This document shows positions 44,266-53,611 of a DNA stretch of 64,000 bases, one piece after another (the first letter of the stretch is position 1; every line of letters begins with the position of its first letter). Position numbers and translations under genes: made by a program. Source of the stretch: Cyclobacteriaceae bacterium (GTDB taxonomy: Bacteria > Bacteroidota > Bacteroidia > Cytophagales > Cyclobacteriaceae); NCBI GenBank assembly GCA_028281285.1, contig JANQKF010000034.1:124001-188000 (forward strand), read 5' to 3'. Below the pieces are notes generated by a model, which saw nothing but the letters and a program-made list of their open reading frames with translations, was not told where the DNA came from and made no database searches.

Positions 44266-45243
44266 TCAGCGATACATTACTGAATCTACGGCTTCCAAGG
44301 TTCTCTTAACATTTGGAAGAATGGCCTCAATCAATGTTGGCGCATAGGGAAGAGGCAAGTCCATGCTGTTCACCCTGCGAATTGGAGCATCGAGGTAATC
44401 AAAGGCATCTTTTTGCACATTGAAACTGATGTCTGTAGCAATGGAAGCTAAAGGCCAGGCTTCTTCAACAATAACCAATCGGTTTGTTTTCTTGACAGAT
44501 TCGATGATCGCGGCATAGTCTATTGGTCGTACTGATCTCAGGTTGATCACTTCAGCATTAACACCCTGTTTTGCTAATTCGTCTGCGGCTTCATGAACAA
44601 TCTTCATCATTTTGCCAAATGAGACAAGCGTAACATCGGCTCCATCGCGTTCGATAAGTGCCTCACCAATTGGGATAAGATATTCCCCATCAGGAATCTC
44701 ACCCTTGTCGCCATACATGAGTTCTGACTCCATAAAAATTACAGGGTCATCATCTCTGATAGCTGATTTCAAAAGTCCTTTGGCATCAATAGGATTAGAC
44801 GGTACTACTACTTTAAGACCCGGAGTATTGGCATACCAGTTTTCAAAATTCTGAGAATGTTGTGAGCTCAGCATGCCAGCATTTCCCGTTGGCCCTCTGA
44901 ACACGATTGGGACAGGGAACTGACCTCCAGACATTGACATCATCTTTGCTGCTGAGTTAATTACCTGATCAATTGCCACCAGTGAGAAATTGAAAGTCAT
45001 GAATTCGATTATCGGTCTCAGTCCGTTCATAGCTGCACCCACACCAATACCGGCAAAGCCCAACTCAGCGATTGGTGTGTCAATTACCCGCTCCGGCCCA
45101 AATTCGTCAAGCATACCCTGACTAACTTTGTAGGCTCCATTGTATTCGGCTACTTCTTCTCCCATGAGAAAGATCTTTTCATCTCTTCTCATTTCTTCGC
45201 TCATGGCCTCTCTTAAGGCTTCTCTAAACTGAACTTCTCTCAT
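44266..45243 (-). CDS. pdhB: Pyruvate dehydrogenase E1 component, beta subunit
   Basis: A 325-residue transketolase-like subunit of the alpha2beta2-type E1 of a 2-oxo acid dehydrogenase. Features: MGEEVAEYNGAYKVSQGM with the thiamine diphosphate-activating Glu region, DTPIAELGFAGIGVGAA and the C-terminal transketolase domain with VVIEEAWP-like IVEEAWPLA. I start at ATG 45243; the upstream in-frame extension does not resemble the family. The alpha subunit is not in this window. Branched-chain E1 beta is a close alternative, but the sequence reads best as PdhB. Confidence 0.93.
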   Translation of the reverse strand: MREVQFREALREAMSEEMRRDEKIFLMGEEVAEYNGAYKVSQGMLDEFGPERVIDTPIAELGFAGIGVGAAMNGLRPIIEFMTFNFSLVAIDQVINSAAKMMSMSGGQFPVPIVFRGPTGNAGMLSSQHSQNFENWYANTPGLKVVVPSNPIDAKGLLKSAIRDDDPVIFMESELMYGDKGEIPDGEYLIPIGEALIERDGADVTLVSFGKMMKIVHEAADELAKQGVNAEVINLRSVRPIDYAAIIESVKKTNRLVIVEEAWPLASIATDISFNVQKDAFDYLDAPIRRVNSMDLPLPYAPTLIEAILPNVKRTLEAVDSVMYR

Positions 45244-45323
45244 TGAATTTGACTGGTTAAGCGGGCGTAAAAATAAACATTCAGACCTCAATTACCAACC
45301 CGAAATAGATTCGGTTGAGGGGA

Positions 45324-45362
45324 AATAAAAAAGGCTCAAACCGTAGATGGAATGAGCCTTTT
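45324..45362 (-). terminator. Rho-independent terminator after OmpA/TPR lipoprotein gene
   Basis: On the minus strand AAAGGCTCA / TGAGCCTTT-like arms (AAGGCTCA and GAGCCTT on the plus strand) form the stem, followed by a run of six T residues. It is about 20 bases past the stop codon of the lipoprotein gene. Confidence 0.85.
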
Positions 45363-45379
45363 GACAGGTTATTAAAATC

Positions 45380-47179
45380 TTAGTTCAGAATGTCAGTGAA
45401 AGCTGTAGTGTTCGCAAAGTTTCTGAATTCCAAATCGCTTAGAGCTTTGGCCTTCAAAGAAGAATCTGCATTTACAGCATTTCTTAAGTGCTCAATCACT
45501 TTGTTCTGATTGTTTTGTCTTGCGGCAGCAACAGCAGCTGCGTAGTGTGCCATCACATAACCTCTGTCAGAACTGATTACGGATTCAAAGGTCGTTTGTG
45601 CATTTCTGTTATCACCTCTCAACAATTGAGCAAGTCCTTTGTTGAACTGATCTATTGAAGAATCAGATGCACCACCCAAAGAAGCATTCGCCATATCATA
45701 CTTTGCAACCATGATCTCAACAGCTCCTTTTGCTCCGTTGATCCCTCTTCTGTTATCGTTTCCAGGGTTCATGGTCAAGGCCTTGGTAAGCGCAGCATGT
45801 GCTCCCCAAAGGTTTCCTTGCATTGCCATTGCCATTCCCATATTCGCCTGAGCTTCAACGTTCGCTCTTTTCTGGTTAGAAGTCTGGAAGTGGTTAAGAG
45901 CCGTAGACACCATTTGAGCCTGATTGCTTCCTCCTTGCATTGCTAGTTCCATATTCACTGCTCCAAGGTTGTTGTGAACCACCCAAGTATCATCTTTCTT
46001 AGCAGCAGCTTCAAGAATTGATTTTCTTTCAGTCAATGAAGGGTTTTTAGCGGCAGCGTAGAGCATTTCTTCCAAAGAAAGTTCATCCGCTGAAGTTCGG
46101 CCTTGGGCAATTTGACGTGCTAGTGTAGCAATCTCTTCTGGAGATTTCTTAGGCTTCACTGTCAATACTTCCGTTTTAGCGGTTCTCAATTGAGGATAAA
46201 CATCATCAAACACTTGCTTGTAAGTGCTAAGGTTCTGAAGTTCTTTTTCTTTCTGTTCGAATGAACCAGCCCCGTTAATAATGCTATTCCACTCAGACTT
46301 TTGGCTAGAAGAAATACCGTTGTAGCTGGCAAGCATTCCTTTCAAACCGTTCCAGTCGCGAACTACCGGCTTAAGAATGAATCTTATTTCGTCAGCCATG
46401 TTTTGATAGTCGTACTGATCCATTTGCTCTCGGTACCATTTTTCAATGGCTTCGGCTCTTTCTTGAGAAAGTTCTTCGTTGTAAGAATCTTTACCTTCTG
46501 GAGAGTGAGTTCCTGTAATTGTTACAGTTCTTGTCACATTCTTTTCCGCGATGAATGCAGTGAAACCTTCACCTCTGTCACTGCTTTTTTCAGATCGCTT
46601 CAAAACAGATCTACCTTGATCGAAAAAGAAGTCAACATTGGTGGGGATCAATTCCTCCTGGTCATTATAGCCATGGTCAGCATAACTCGCATGGTATGAT
46701 GGCTGGGCGAGTTTGGAAGTTGTGATCAAACCAAGAATAACCGGCTCTCTGAATTTTGGAGTTTCAAGAGTTTTACCACTGGCATCTTGCGAAGCAACAC
46801 CTTGGAAAACCAACTGGCCCCTTTCCATTCCTTCTTGGTAAGGAAATGTGTAACTCTGAGAAATTCTTGGCTCGTTGGTATCAGCATTAGGGAAATCTGA
46901 TCCTTTAAATGAGAATGCTTCTAATTGTCTTTCCTGATTTCCATACTCGTAAAAAGTATTCAATTGGTAGGTATATCCCTCCTTTAGCATTTTAAGCGGA
47001 AGGTTGGCTGACATTTCGAAATTCACGGTATCAGCATGTACTTCGAGTGGAGCTGGTGTTGCCGCAAGGTTTTGCTGCTTTGCCAATTCCACCATTTTTT
47101 TAAGGTTGTTGCAGCCAGTAAAGGCAACTAAACTCAAAGCCAAAAGGGGATAAACAAGTTTTTTAGTCTGGGCTTTCAT
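45380..47179 (-). CDS. Outer-membrane lipoprotein with OmpA-like and TPR regions
   Basis: A 599-residue lipoprotein (signal ending LVAFTGC, Cys about residue 23). The central part has an OmpA-like peptidoglycan-binding module (VDFFFDQGRSVLKRSEK, then GTHSPEGKDSYNEELSQERAEAIEKWY). The C-terminal third has several tetratricopeptide helices (VVHNNLGAVNMELAMQ, AQANMGMAMAMQGNLWGA, HYAAAVAAARQNNQNKVIEHL). The architecture suits an envelope scaffold; a type IX secretion or gliding accessory role is possible but not shown. It is monocistronic with its own terminator and divergent from the PspC gene. Confidence 0.8.
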   Translation of the reverse strand: MKAQTKKLVYPLLALSLVAFTGCNNLKKMVELAKQQNLAATPAPLEVHADTVNFEMSANLPLKMLKEGYTYQLNTFYEYGNQERQLEAFSFKGSDFPNADTNEPRISQSYTFPYQEGMERGQLVFQGVASQDASGKTLETPKFREPVILGLITTSKLAQPSYHASYADHGYNDQEELIPTNVDFFFDQGRSVLKRSEKSSDRGEGFTAFIAEKNVTRTVTITGTHSPEGKDSYNEELSQERAEAIEKWYREQMDQYDYQNMADEIRFILKPVVRDWNGLKGMLASYNGISSSQKSEWNSIINGAGSFEQKEKELQNLSTYKQVFDDVYPQLRTAKTEVLTVKPKKSPEEIATLARQIAQGRTSADELSLEEMLYAAAKNPSLTERKSILEAAAKKDDTWVVHNNLGAVNMELAMQGGSNQAQMVSTALNHFQTSNQKRANVEAQANMGMAMAMQGNLWGAHAALTKALTMNPGNDNRRGINGAKGAVEIMVAKYDMANASLGGASDSSIDQFNKGLAQLLRGDNRNAQTTFESVISSDRGYVMAHYAAAVAAARQNNQNKVIEHLRNAVNADSSLKAKALSDLEFRNFANTTAFTDILN

Positions 47180-47283
47180 AGGGTTTTTGATTGTTTTCTA
47201 TATCTGTTCAATTCTATCAAACAGGGTGCAATTTTAACAAATTTTTAATAGATTCCGACCTTTAGCAATAATAATTTCTTTGT

Positions 47284-47291
47284 TAAATTTG
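47284..47291 (+). promoter_or_regulatory. Predicted -7 promoter element for PspC gene
   Basis: TAAATTTG matches TAnnTTTG and lies 17 bp upstream of the PspC ATG. A TTTAG at 47261 is a weak -33 candidate with a 19-base spacing. Confidence 0.42.
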
Positions 47292-47308
47292 TTCTAATTA
47301 TTGGCGAA

Positions 47309-47527
47309 ATGGAGAGAATTCAAAGATTTTTCGAAAACCAAGCGTTTGGTGTCTGTACCAAGCTGGGCGAGAAGTTGAACTTGTCCACTTCGAGTATCAG
47401 ACTCTTTTTTATATACGCATCCTTTCTCACGTTTGGATCTCCTGTAATCCTTTATCTTGCTCTAGCGTATGTAATCAATATTAGAAAGCATTTACGAAGA
47501 AGAGAAAATCCTGTTTGGTATAACTAA
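47309..47527 (+). CDS. PspC-domain membrane protein
   Basis: A 72-residue protein with the PspC pattern: GVCTKLGEKLNLSTSSIRLFFIYASFL followed by a Gly/Pro turn and a second membrane segment (VILYLALAYVI). PspC proteins take part in envelope-stress sensing, as membrane partners of phage-shock systems; no PspA gene is nearby. Its stop overlaps the stop of the convergent GT2 gene by four bases. Confidence 0.9.
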   Translation: MERIQRFFENQAFGVCTKLGEKLNLSTSSIRLFFIYASFLTFGSPVILYLALAYVINIRKHLRRRENPVWYN

Positions 47528-48531
47528 TCGAAAAGTTCCGAGAACGACTTTTTTCCATTGATATAGTATTTCCAAATCACCAACTTTTTGTAGCGACTGG
47601 CGATTGTTTGACCAGGATTTGTGGCCTTTCTTTTTTTAACAAACCTCCTGATTGTACCCCAAAAATGTAAGTGAGCCTTAAGTATGGCGAGCCCATGTAT
47701 TGGTCCGCTAACGATGGAGAATTGAATGGCCGCCACCCAATCAAGAACCAATCTCAAAGGTAGTTTCCAAAGTAGGAGGGATGTCTTTTCGTTCTTGATA
47801 AGAATACTGAGTCCGTTTCTGAAGTTCAAATAGGTTTTGCGGGGATGTGCATGTTCCAACGTACCTCCGCCAACGTGGTAAACAATCGCTTCAGGACATA
47901 CCGCCACTTTGTAACCATTGTTCCAAAACCTCCAGCAAAGATCAATTTCTTCCATGTGAGCAAAGAAATCCGGTTCCAATCCACCTAATTTATAATAGAG
48001 GTCCTTCCTTGTGAACAAGCACGCTCCTGAAGCCCAAAAGACTTCTTCCTGGGTGTCATACTGGCCTTTGTCCTCTTCCAGAGTTTGAAACAGACGTCCT
48101 CGACAAAATGGGTATCCAAGCATATCTATAAACCCACCACAAGCTCCGGCATATTCAAAATGTGTTTTCTTCTTGAAATCAAGAATCTTGGGTTGACAAG
48201 CAGCAATGTCCGGGTGCGCATCCATGAAATTTACAACTGGATTAATCCAGTTTGGGCTGACCTCAATGTCGGAGTTTAGAAGAACCACATACTCCGAATT
48301 CACCTGTTTCAATCCCTCATTGTAGCCTCCGCTAAACCCGAGGTTTTCGCTAAGTATAATAACTCTTACTGAAGGAAATTCAGTTTTCAGCAAGTCCAGA
48401 GAGTCATCAGTGGATGCATTGTCTATGACAATCACTTCATGTCCCTCGCTGAATTCTACTACTTTAGGGAGAAACTGTTTGAGGTAAGAGTAGCCATTAT
48501 AATTGAGTATGGCAATTGCTAGTTTCTGCAT
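47524..48531 (-). CDS. Glycosyltransferase family 2 protein
   Basis: A 335-residue GT-A glycosyltransferase. N-terminal LNYNGYSYLKQFLP, IDNASTDDSLDLL, the acidic LLNSDIEV and a later HMEEIDLCWR are family-2 markers (rhamnosyltransferase-like). It has C-terminal hydrophobic helix segments that may associate with the membrane. Its ATG shares one base with the ybaB stop, so the two are coupled. Confidence 0.93.
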   Translation of the reverse strand: MQKLAIAILNYNGYSYLKQFLPKVVEFSEGHEVIVIDNASTDDSLDLLKTEFPSVRVIILSENLGFSGGYNEGLKQVNSEYVVLLNSDIEVSPNWINPVVNFMDAHPDIAACQPKILDFKKKTHFEYAGACGGFIDMLGYPFCRGRLFQTLEEDKGQYDTQEEVFWASGACLFTRKDLYYKLGGLEPDFFAHMEEIDLCWRFWNNGYKVAVCPEAIVYHVGGGTLEHAHPRKTYLNFRNGLSILIKNEKTSLLLWKLPLRLVLDWVAAIQFSIVSGPIHGLAILKAHLHFWGTIRRFVKKRKATNPGQTIASRYKKLVIWKYYINGKKSFSELFD

Positions 48532-48863
48532 TAGAACATGCCTCCAAGATCCATTCCCGGAATATTAGGAAGGAGCCCATCTGTACTTTTCTTGATTTCT
48601 TCTTTGGCCTTTACTTCGACTTTATCCAGGGCGTTATTGATTGCTGCCACCGTCAAGTCCTGAACAACTTCTCTATCCTCCTTGGTCATTAGGCTTTCAT
48701 CTACTTCAATAGAAAGCACTTGCTTTTTTCCATTTACTGTGGCCTTAACCATACCTGCTCCGGCCTCACCGGTTTCCTTGATGAATTCGAGGTTCTCTTG
48801 GGCTTCCTTCATCTTGGCCTGCATCTCTTTGACCTTGCCCATCATCTTCATCATATCAAACAT
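48531..48863 (-). CDS. YbaB/EbfC nucleoid-associated protein
   Basis: A 110-residue small helical DNA-binding protein with MMKMMGKVKEMQAKMKEAQENL and GAGMVKATVNGKKQVLSIEVD, as in YbaB/EbfC. Members bind DNA as dimers and often sit next to recR and dnaX; here the downstream gene is a GT2. A TAATTTTG box on the minus strand (48880-48887) is a candidate promoter. Confidence 0.94.
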   Translation of the reverse strand: MFDMMKMMGKVKEMQAKMKEAQENLEFIKETGEAGAGMVKATVNGKKQVLSIEVDESLMTKEDREVVQDLTVAAINNALDKVEVKAKEEIKKSTDGLLPNIPGMDLGGMF

Positions 48864-48884
48864 AGCTTCGAATTTTTGCCAAAA

Positions 48885-50636
48885 TTATCGAATTAAAAGA
48901 AAAGTTCCTGTAACTGACATCAATCTATCGCTCGTATCAAAATACTCAATCCGATATATGTATGCTCCGGGGGGTGCCATTTGTCCGTTCAGTGTCCCGT
49001 CCCAGCCATTAGCTGAGTTGTTGGTTGCAAAGACCAGAGCACCCCATCGGTTATAAATATTAAATTGAAAGTTGCGATATACACCTTCCAACACTCTGAA
49101 TACGTCATTGAGTCCATCACCGTTGGGAGTGAAGGCGTTTGGAAGCAAAATTTGATTGGAGAGATTTTCGCAGATTTCCGGACTTAGCTCGGATTCATTC
49201 CCACATTCATCGAGATAACTTACCCTGTAGCATACCTGTCGAGTATTGGCTGTCAATGTATTGTCCAGAAACTGAATTGCTGTAGAAGTTCCAATTTGTT
49301 CATAGTTTCCATTGGAGTTCTGCCGGTAAATTCGGTATTCGGAACTCGTGATGTCAGGTGCAGACCATCGGACCAATAAACTGCCACCACTAAAACTGAT
49401 TTCTGGTGTGGGAACGGCCGGAGGGGTCAAGGTTCCGAACAATTCTGGCGATACGGCCAAGCTTCTTGATACGGCACCCATAAAATTTCCTTCGACTTGA
49501 TAAGTGAGAGCTTCACTGCAGTTAGCCCAGACTACAAGCCAATTACCATTAACATCCATTGTTGTGTCAAGAATGTTTCCATTCAAAAGCAAAAAGAGTT
49601 CGATAAGATCAATATCTGTAGTATTCCAATCGAACAATATGTCTATTGTATTGCCGACATACAACGCATTATAGGTCAATGATATGGTCGGCACACTATT
49701 GGAAACCCCTGAAGAACTTCCACAAGCCTCTGTTGCTGAGATCCGAATCACATAGGTGTTATTCTCAAAGTCCAAATTGGCATTGTCGAGAGTAAAACTT
49801 GTGGAATTATCGATTGGGGATAGCAAGGAAATGGGTTGGAATCCATTGCCATCATCGATTTCCAGTTCATAGCCAATATTGGTCTCAAGGGCCGAATAAG
49901 TAAGGCTAATACTCGTGGCCGACAGAATGTTGAGTTCAGTAATTTGAGGTAGTGGCAAATCCGTGATTGTGGTAATCACTTGGTCGGCCGATCCACAGGA
50001 ACCGGTAAACCCGCTGTCCAATTGACCTGTGACTGATACTGTGTATACATTTTGTGCAGCATAGACATGTGTCAACATGGGGGGATCAGTTTTACGAACT
50101 GTAGTAGACTGACCATCTCCAAAGTCAATAAAATAGCTATCATAGGTATCTCCCGGTGTACTAAAATCGACATCAATGACAACGGTATTATTGGTGCAAT
50201 TGTCAACACTGAAAACGGGCTGTACTGATTCAGTGACAACAACTTCTATAAAGTCGAAAGAGTCACTTCCTGAAAGACTACCATTAATCTGGCCTATCAA
50301 GTACGTTCCAGGCATGGTATAGGTTGTGTCAATGCTACCACCAGTGATCATTGGATTGATTATTCCGGCAATACTTTCCGGATCGGCAGGGTTTCGATTA
50401 AAATGGACAAGGATTGGCGCATTACCGGTATTAACAACAGTGCCCAAATCTGTCAAAGTCACCGTGAGTGGTGCGCAACCAGAAATGTAATCCACTGAGA
50501 ACCTTCCCTTGTTACTGATATTCTGAGCATAGAGTGACTGACCAAGTATTAGAATAGAGGCAACAAAAAAGGCCTTACTCAAATATTGATAAATCCACTT
50601 CCTGAATGAACGTTTTTGCCTTGAGAATATCTTCAT
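48885..50636 (-). CDS. Secreted PKD/FN3 protein with type B T9SS sorting domain
   Basis: About 583 residues. After an N-terminal signal (FFVASILILGQSLYA) come PKD-type domains (FIDFGDGQSTTV), fibronectin III-like modules (PTPEISFSGGSLLVRWSAPD, RVSYLDECGNESELS) and a gliding-type C-terminal domain (LPNAFTPNGDGLNDVFRV, YNRWGALVF, NGWDG, PPGAYIYRI), which directs export by the type IX system. The start is uncertain. ATG 50636 overlaps hutH by 62 bases and gives a long basic leader; TTG 50582 gives a compact signal peptide (SKAFFVASILILGQSLYA) with 8 bases of overlap and may be correct. Probably a surface or secreted adhesin-like protein. Confidence 0.87.
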   Translation of the reverse strand: MKIFSRQKRSFRKWIYQYLSKAFFVASILILGQSLYAQNISNKGRFSVDYISGCAPLTVTLTDLGTVVNTGNAPILVHFNRNPADPESIAGIINPMITGGSIDTTYTMPGTYLIGQINGSLSGSDSFDFIEVVVTESVQPVFSVDNCTNNTVVIDVDFSTPGDTYDSYFIDFGDGQSTTVRKTDPPMLTHVYAAQNVYTVSVTGQLDSGFTGSCGSADQVITTITDLPLPQITELNILSATSISLTYSALETNIGYELEIDDGNGFQPISLLSPIDNSTSFTLDNANLDFENNTYVIRISATEACGSSSGVSNSVPTISLTYNALYVGNTIDILFDWNTTDIDLIELFLLLNGNILDTTMDVNGNWLVVWANCSEALTYQVEGNFMGAVSRSLAVSPELFGTLTPPAVPTPEISFSGGSLLVRWSAPDITSSEYRIYRQNSNGNYEQIGTSTAIQFLDNTLTANTRQVCYRVSYLDECGNESELSPEICENLSNQILLPNAFTPNGDGLNDVFRVLEGVYRNFQFNIYNRWGALVFATNNSANGWDGTLNGQMAPPGAYIYRIEYFDTSDRLMSVTGTFLLIR

Positions 50637-52077
50637 GCAAAACTTTGTCTTGCTCAATAAACGGAACTATTTCTCGAAACTTATCCAAAAATTCGGATAA
50701 AACAGGCGAAGTTTTGGTCGGTTTGCGGAATTCCAATGCCTGGGCTGAATTCAAAAGTTCTATGGCCAACAGAGTATAGACATTATCCACCACCTTGTAG
50801 GTCTTTGTTGCCGCATTTGCTCCCATGCTCACATGATCTTCCTGACCATTCGATGATACAATGGTATCCACACAAGCGGGGGTGCACAATTGTTTGTTTT
50901 GACTCACTATGGATGCGGCTGTGTATTGCGGGATCATAAACCCGGAGTTCAATCCTGGATTTGCCGCTAGATAATGTGGCAATTGCCGCGCACCGGAAAT
51001 GAGTTGAAAGGTCCTTCTTTCAGATATACTGCCTAATTCCGATAAAGCAATTGCGAGAAAATCCAAGGCTAGCGCCAATGGTTGACCATGAAAATTTCCA
51101 CCCGAAATCACTTGGTCCTCTTTAGGAAACACATTTGGGTTATCAGTGACACTATTGATTTCAGTATGAAATACCTGCTCAGCATATTTAATCGCATCTT
51201 TTGAAGCACCATGTACTTGAGGTATGCATCGAAACGAGTAAGGGTCTTGAACATGTTCCTTGGTTCTTTCGATAAGCTGACTGCCCTTGAGAAGATTCTC
51301 TATAAACCTAGCAGTTTTCCTCTGACCTTCATGCGGCCTGATATCATTGATCAGTGATTGGAATGGCTCGATTCTACCGTCAAAGGCATCCAGGGACATG
51401 GCGCCAATTATATCAGCCAGCAGACATAAGCGTTTGGCTTCGAATACGCAATAAACCCCGTGAGCACTCATGAATTGAGTTCCGTTTAGAAGGGCCAATC
51501 CTTCCTTTGCTTGTAGGTCGATCAAATCCCATCCGAATATTTGGTTCATCTCTAACCCTGAAATTCTTTTACCTTCAAGATTCAATTCGCCTTCACCAAG
51601 AAGCGGTAAGCATAAATGTGCGAGTGGAGCGAGGTCGCCTGACGCGCCTAGTGAACCTTGTTCGTAAATTATTGGTGTAATGTTATTATTGTAAAGGTCG
51701 ATTAGGCGTTCAACCAATGCCAGCTGAACACCAGAATTACCATAAGCCAATGATTGGATTTTTAAGAATAACATTAATCGCACGATAAGGTCATCTACTT
51801 CCCGTCCGGTGCCACAGGCATGTGACATCACCAAGTTCTTTTGAAGTTGCCCAAGGTTCTCAGATTTAATGGAATGATTATGTAATGACCCAAAGCCGGT
51901 ATTGACCCCATAGATTGGTCGATCTGAGCTCTTTATTTTTTTTTCCAGGTAACTTTTACAATGCTGAATTCTCTCGGTTGCACCTTTAGAAAGCTTCAAC
52001 TGCTTCTTTGATGTGAAGATTTGATTGATCTGGTCAATAGATATTTCTTCTGAAGAAATTTCGTGGTAGTCAACCAT
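50575..52077 (-). CDS. hutH: Histidine ammonia-lyase
   Basis: A 500-residue enzyme deaminating His to urocanate. The self-forming MIO cofactor comes from Ala145-Ser146-Gly147 in GSLGASGDLAPL; other landmarks are YGVNTGFG, GGNFHGQPLA and NGQEDHVSMG. Tyr/Phe lyases are less likely because the active-site region reads like HutH. No hutU, hutI or hutG genes are in the window. It sits 6 bases after hisS and is upstream of the T9SS cargo gene, all on the minus strand. Confidence 0.94.
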   Translation of the reverse strand: MVDYHEISSEEISIDQINQIFTSKKQLKLSKGATERIQHCKSYLEKKIKSSDRPIYGVNTGFGSLHNHSIKSENLGQLQKNLVMSHACGTGREVDDLIVRLMLFLKIQSLAYGNSGVQLALVERLIDLYNNNITPIIYEQGSLGASGDLAPLAHLCLPLLGEGELNLEGKRISGLEMNQIFGWDLIDLQAKEGLALLNGTQFMSAHGVYCVFEAKRLCLLADIIGAMSLDAFDGRIEPFQSLINDIRPHEGQRKTARFIENLLKGSQLIERTKEHVQDPYSFRCIPQVHGASKDAIKYAEQVFHTEINSVTDNPNVFPKEDQVISGGNFHGQPLALALDFLAIALSELGSISERRTFQLISGARQLPHYLAANPGLNSGFMIPQYTAASIVSQNKQLCTPACVDTIVSSNGQEDHVSMGANAATKTYKVVDNVYTLLAIELLNSAQALEFRKPTKTSPVLSEFLDKFREIVPFIEQDKVLHEDILKAKTFIQEVDLSIFE

Positions 52078-52083
52078 GTCGTA

Positions 52084-53448
52084 TTAGTTCAAAAAGTTAA
52101 CCAACTCATGGATGGAAAGAGATTCCTGTGAGCCGGTAGTCATATTCTTTAAAGTGTATTTGCCCTCTTCAATTTCTTTGGACCCTATCATCAAAACGTA
52201 AGGTATTCCCTTCCTATCGGCATAAGTCATTTGTTTCTTGAGTTTAGCCGAATCAGGATACAATTCGGAAAAGATACCATGAGACCTAAGCTCTGAAAGA
52301 ATAGGCAACGCATGCGCCTCTGATTCTTCATCGAAATTTACAATCAAGACTTGCGTGGTGTCAAGGTTATCCTTAGGAAAAAGGTTCAGCTCGTTTAATG
52401 TATCGTATATCCTGTCGATGCCAAATGAAATTCCAACCCCAGACATACCTGACATTCCGAACATGCCAGTAAGGTCATCATATCTTCCACCGGCAGTAAT
52501 TGTGCCCATGGAAATACTCGTTGGTTTGACCTCATAAACTACTCCTGTATAATAGGAGAGACCTCTTGCCAGTGTCAGGTCAAAATCAAGTTTATGATCA
52601 GCAAGGCCCAACTGTGCACAATATTTTAAGGTGTTCTCTATGTCGTCAAGACCATTTAAACCAATGGATGAATTCATGAATTCCACCCTGAGTTGCTCCA
52701 CTTTTGACGCGTTATTTCCTGATATTGCAAGTAGGTTTTTAAGAGAATTCAGTGAGTTCTCTTCCACTCCAATCGAACTTAGCTCATCAATCACACGCTC
52801 TTCCCCTATTTTATCCAGTTTGTCAAGAATCACTACGAATTGAGAGAACTTATCGGCTATACCTAATACTTCGGCAATACCTTCCAATACTTTTCTGCTA
52901 CTGATGGCGACTTTGAAGTCGCTGAATTTTAATTCCTTAAAGATCTCATGCACCATAAGCATTAGCTCCGCCTCACAGAGTAGAGAGCGAGTTCCTATAA
53001 CATCTGCATCGCATTGGTAGAATTCACGGTAACGTCCTTTTTGTGGTCGATCCGCTCTCCAAACAGGTTGAATCTGATAGCGCTTAAAAGGAAAAGCGAT
53101 CTCATGTTGATTGGCCACAACATACCTCGCAAAAGGGACGGTAAGATCATATTTTAATCCTTTCTCGGCAATTTTGGTACTCAGTTTTTTGCTGCCGGCC
53201 TTAACGTCCTCAGGGGAGGCTTTGGAAAGAAAATCTCCTGAATTCAGAATTCTGAAAAGCAGTTGATCTCCTTCATCTCCGTATTTCCCCGTAAGCACAG
53301 ATAGATTCTCCATGGCGGGAGTTTCAAGAGGAAGGAACCCGTACTTCTTGAACACTTTTTTTATAGTGTCAAGGATGTAATTCCTTTTCAGCATTTGTTG
53401 GGGCCCGAAGTCTCTTGTGCCTTTAGGAAGAGAAGGTTTTTGTGCCAT
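52084..53448 (-). CDS. hisS: Histidyl-tRNA synthetase
   Basis: A 454-residue class II synthetase. Motif 1 region KGTRDFGPQQMLKRNYI, motif 2 VWRADRPQKGRYREFYQCD, the histidine loop LARGLSYYTGVVYEV, motif 3 GVGISFGIDRI, and the anticodon-binding domain at the end. A TAGTTTTG box (minus strand, 53469-53476) is a candidate -7 element 20 bp upstream. It is followed closely by hutH, so His-charging and His-degrading genes share a likely transcript. Confidence 0.96.
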   Translation of the reverse strand: MAQKPSLPKGTRDFGPQQMLKRNYILDTIKKVFKKYGFLPLETPAMENLSVLTGKYGDEGDQLLFRILNSGDFLSKASPEDVKAGSKKLSTKIAEKGLKYDLTVPFARYVVANQHEIAFPFKRYQIQPVWRADRPQKGRYREFYQCDADVIGTRSLLCEAELMLMVHEIFKELKFSDFKVAISSRKVLEGIAEVLGIADKFSQFVVILDKLDKIGEERVIDELSSIGVEENSLNSLKNLLAISGNNASKVEQLRVEFMNSSIGLNGLDDIENTLKYCAQLGLADHKLDFDLTLARGLSYYTGVVYEVKPTSISMGTITAGGRYDDLTGMFGMSGMSGVGISFGIDRIYDTLNELNLFPKDNLDTTQVLIVNFDEESEAHALPILSELRSHGIFSELYPDSAKLKKQMTYADRKGIPYVLMIGSKEIEEGKYTLKNMTTGSQESLSIHELVNFLN

Positions 53449-53549
53449 TTAGTGGATACGAATTTCGCCAAAACTACGAAAAGCAGTGATAAGTCTAATG
53501 ACCAAAAACTACTTATTGCTGAGAGTTGCTATTTTTCTTTTCAAGTAAG

Positions 53550-53580
53550 TTTCTAATCAAGAAAAATACTTCTATCTTTG
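53550..53580 (+). promoter_or_regulatory. Predicted strong promoter for bipolar small protein gene
   Basis: TATCTTTG (53573-53580) fits TAnnTTTG exactly, with TTTC (53550-53553) 19 bases upstream and GCACC following. It is 31 bp upstream of the ATG at 53612, and its form suggests high expression. Confidence 0.65.
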
Positions 53581-53611
53581 CACCTCGAAAATTAGAAATA
53601 GCTTTATCGTC

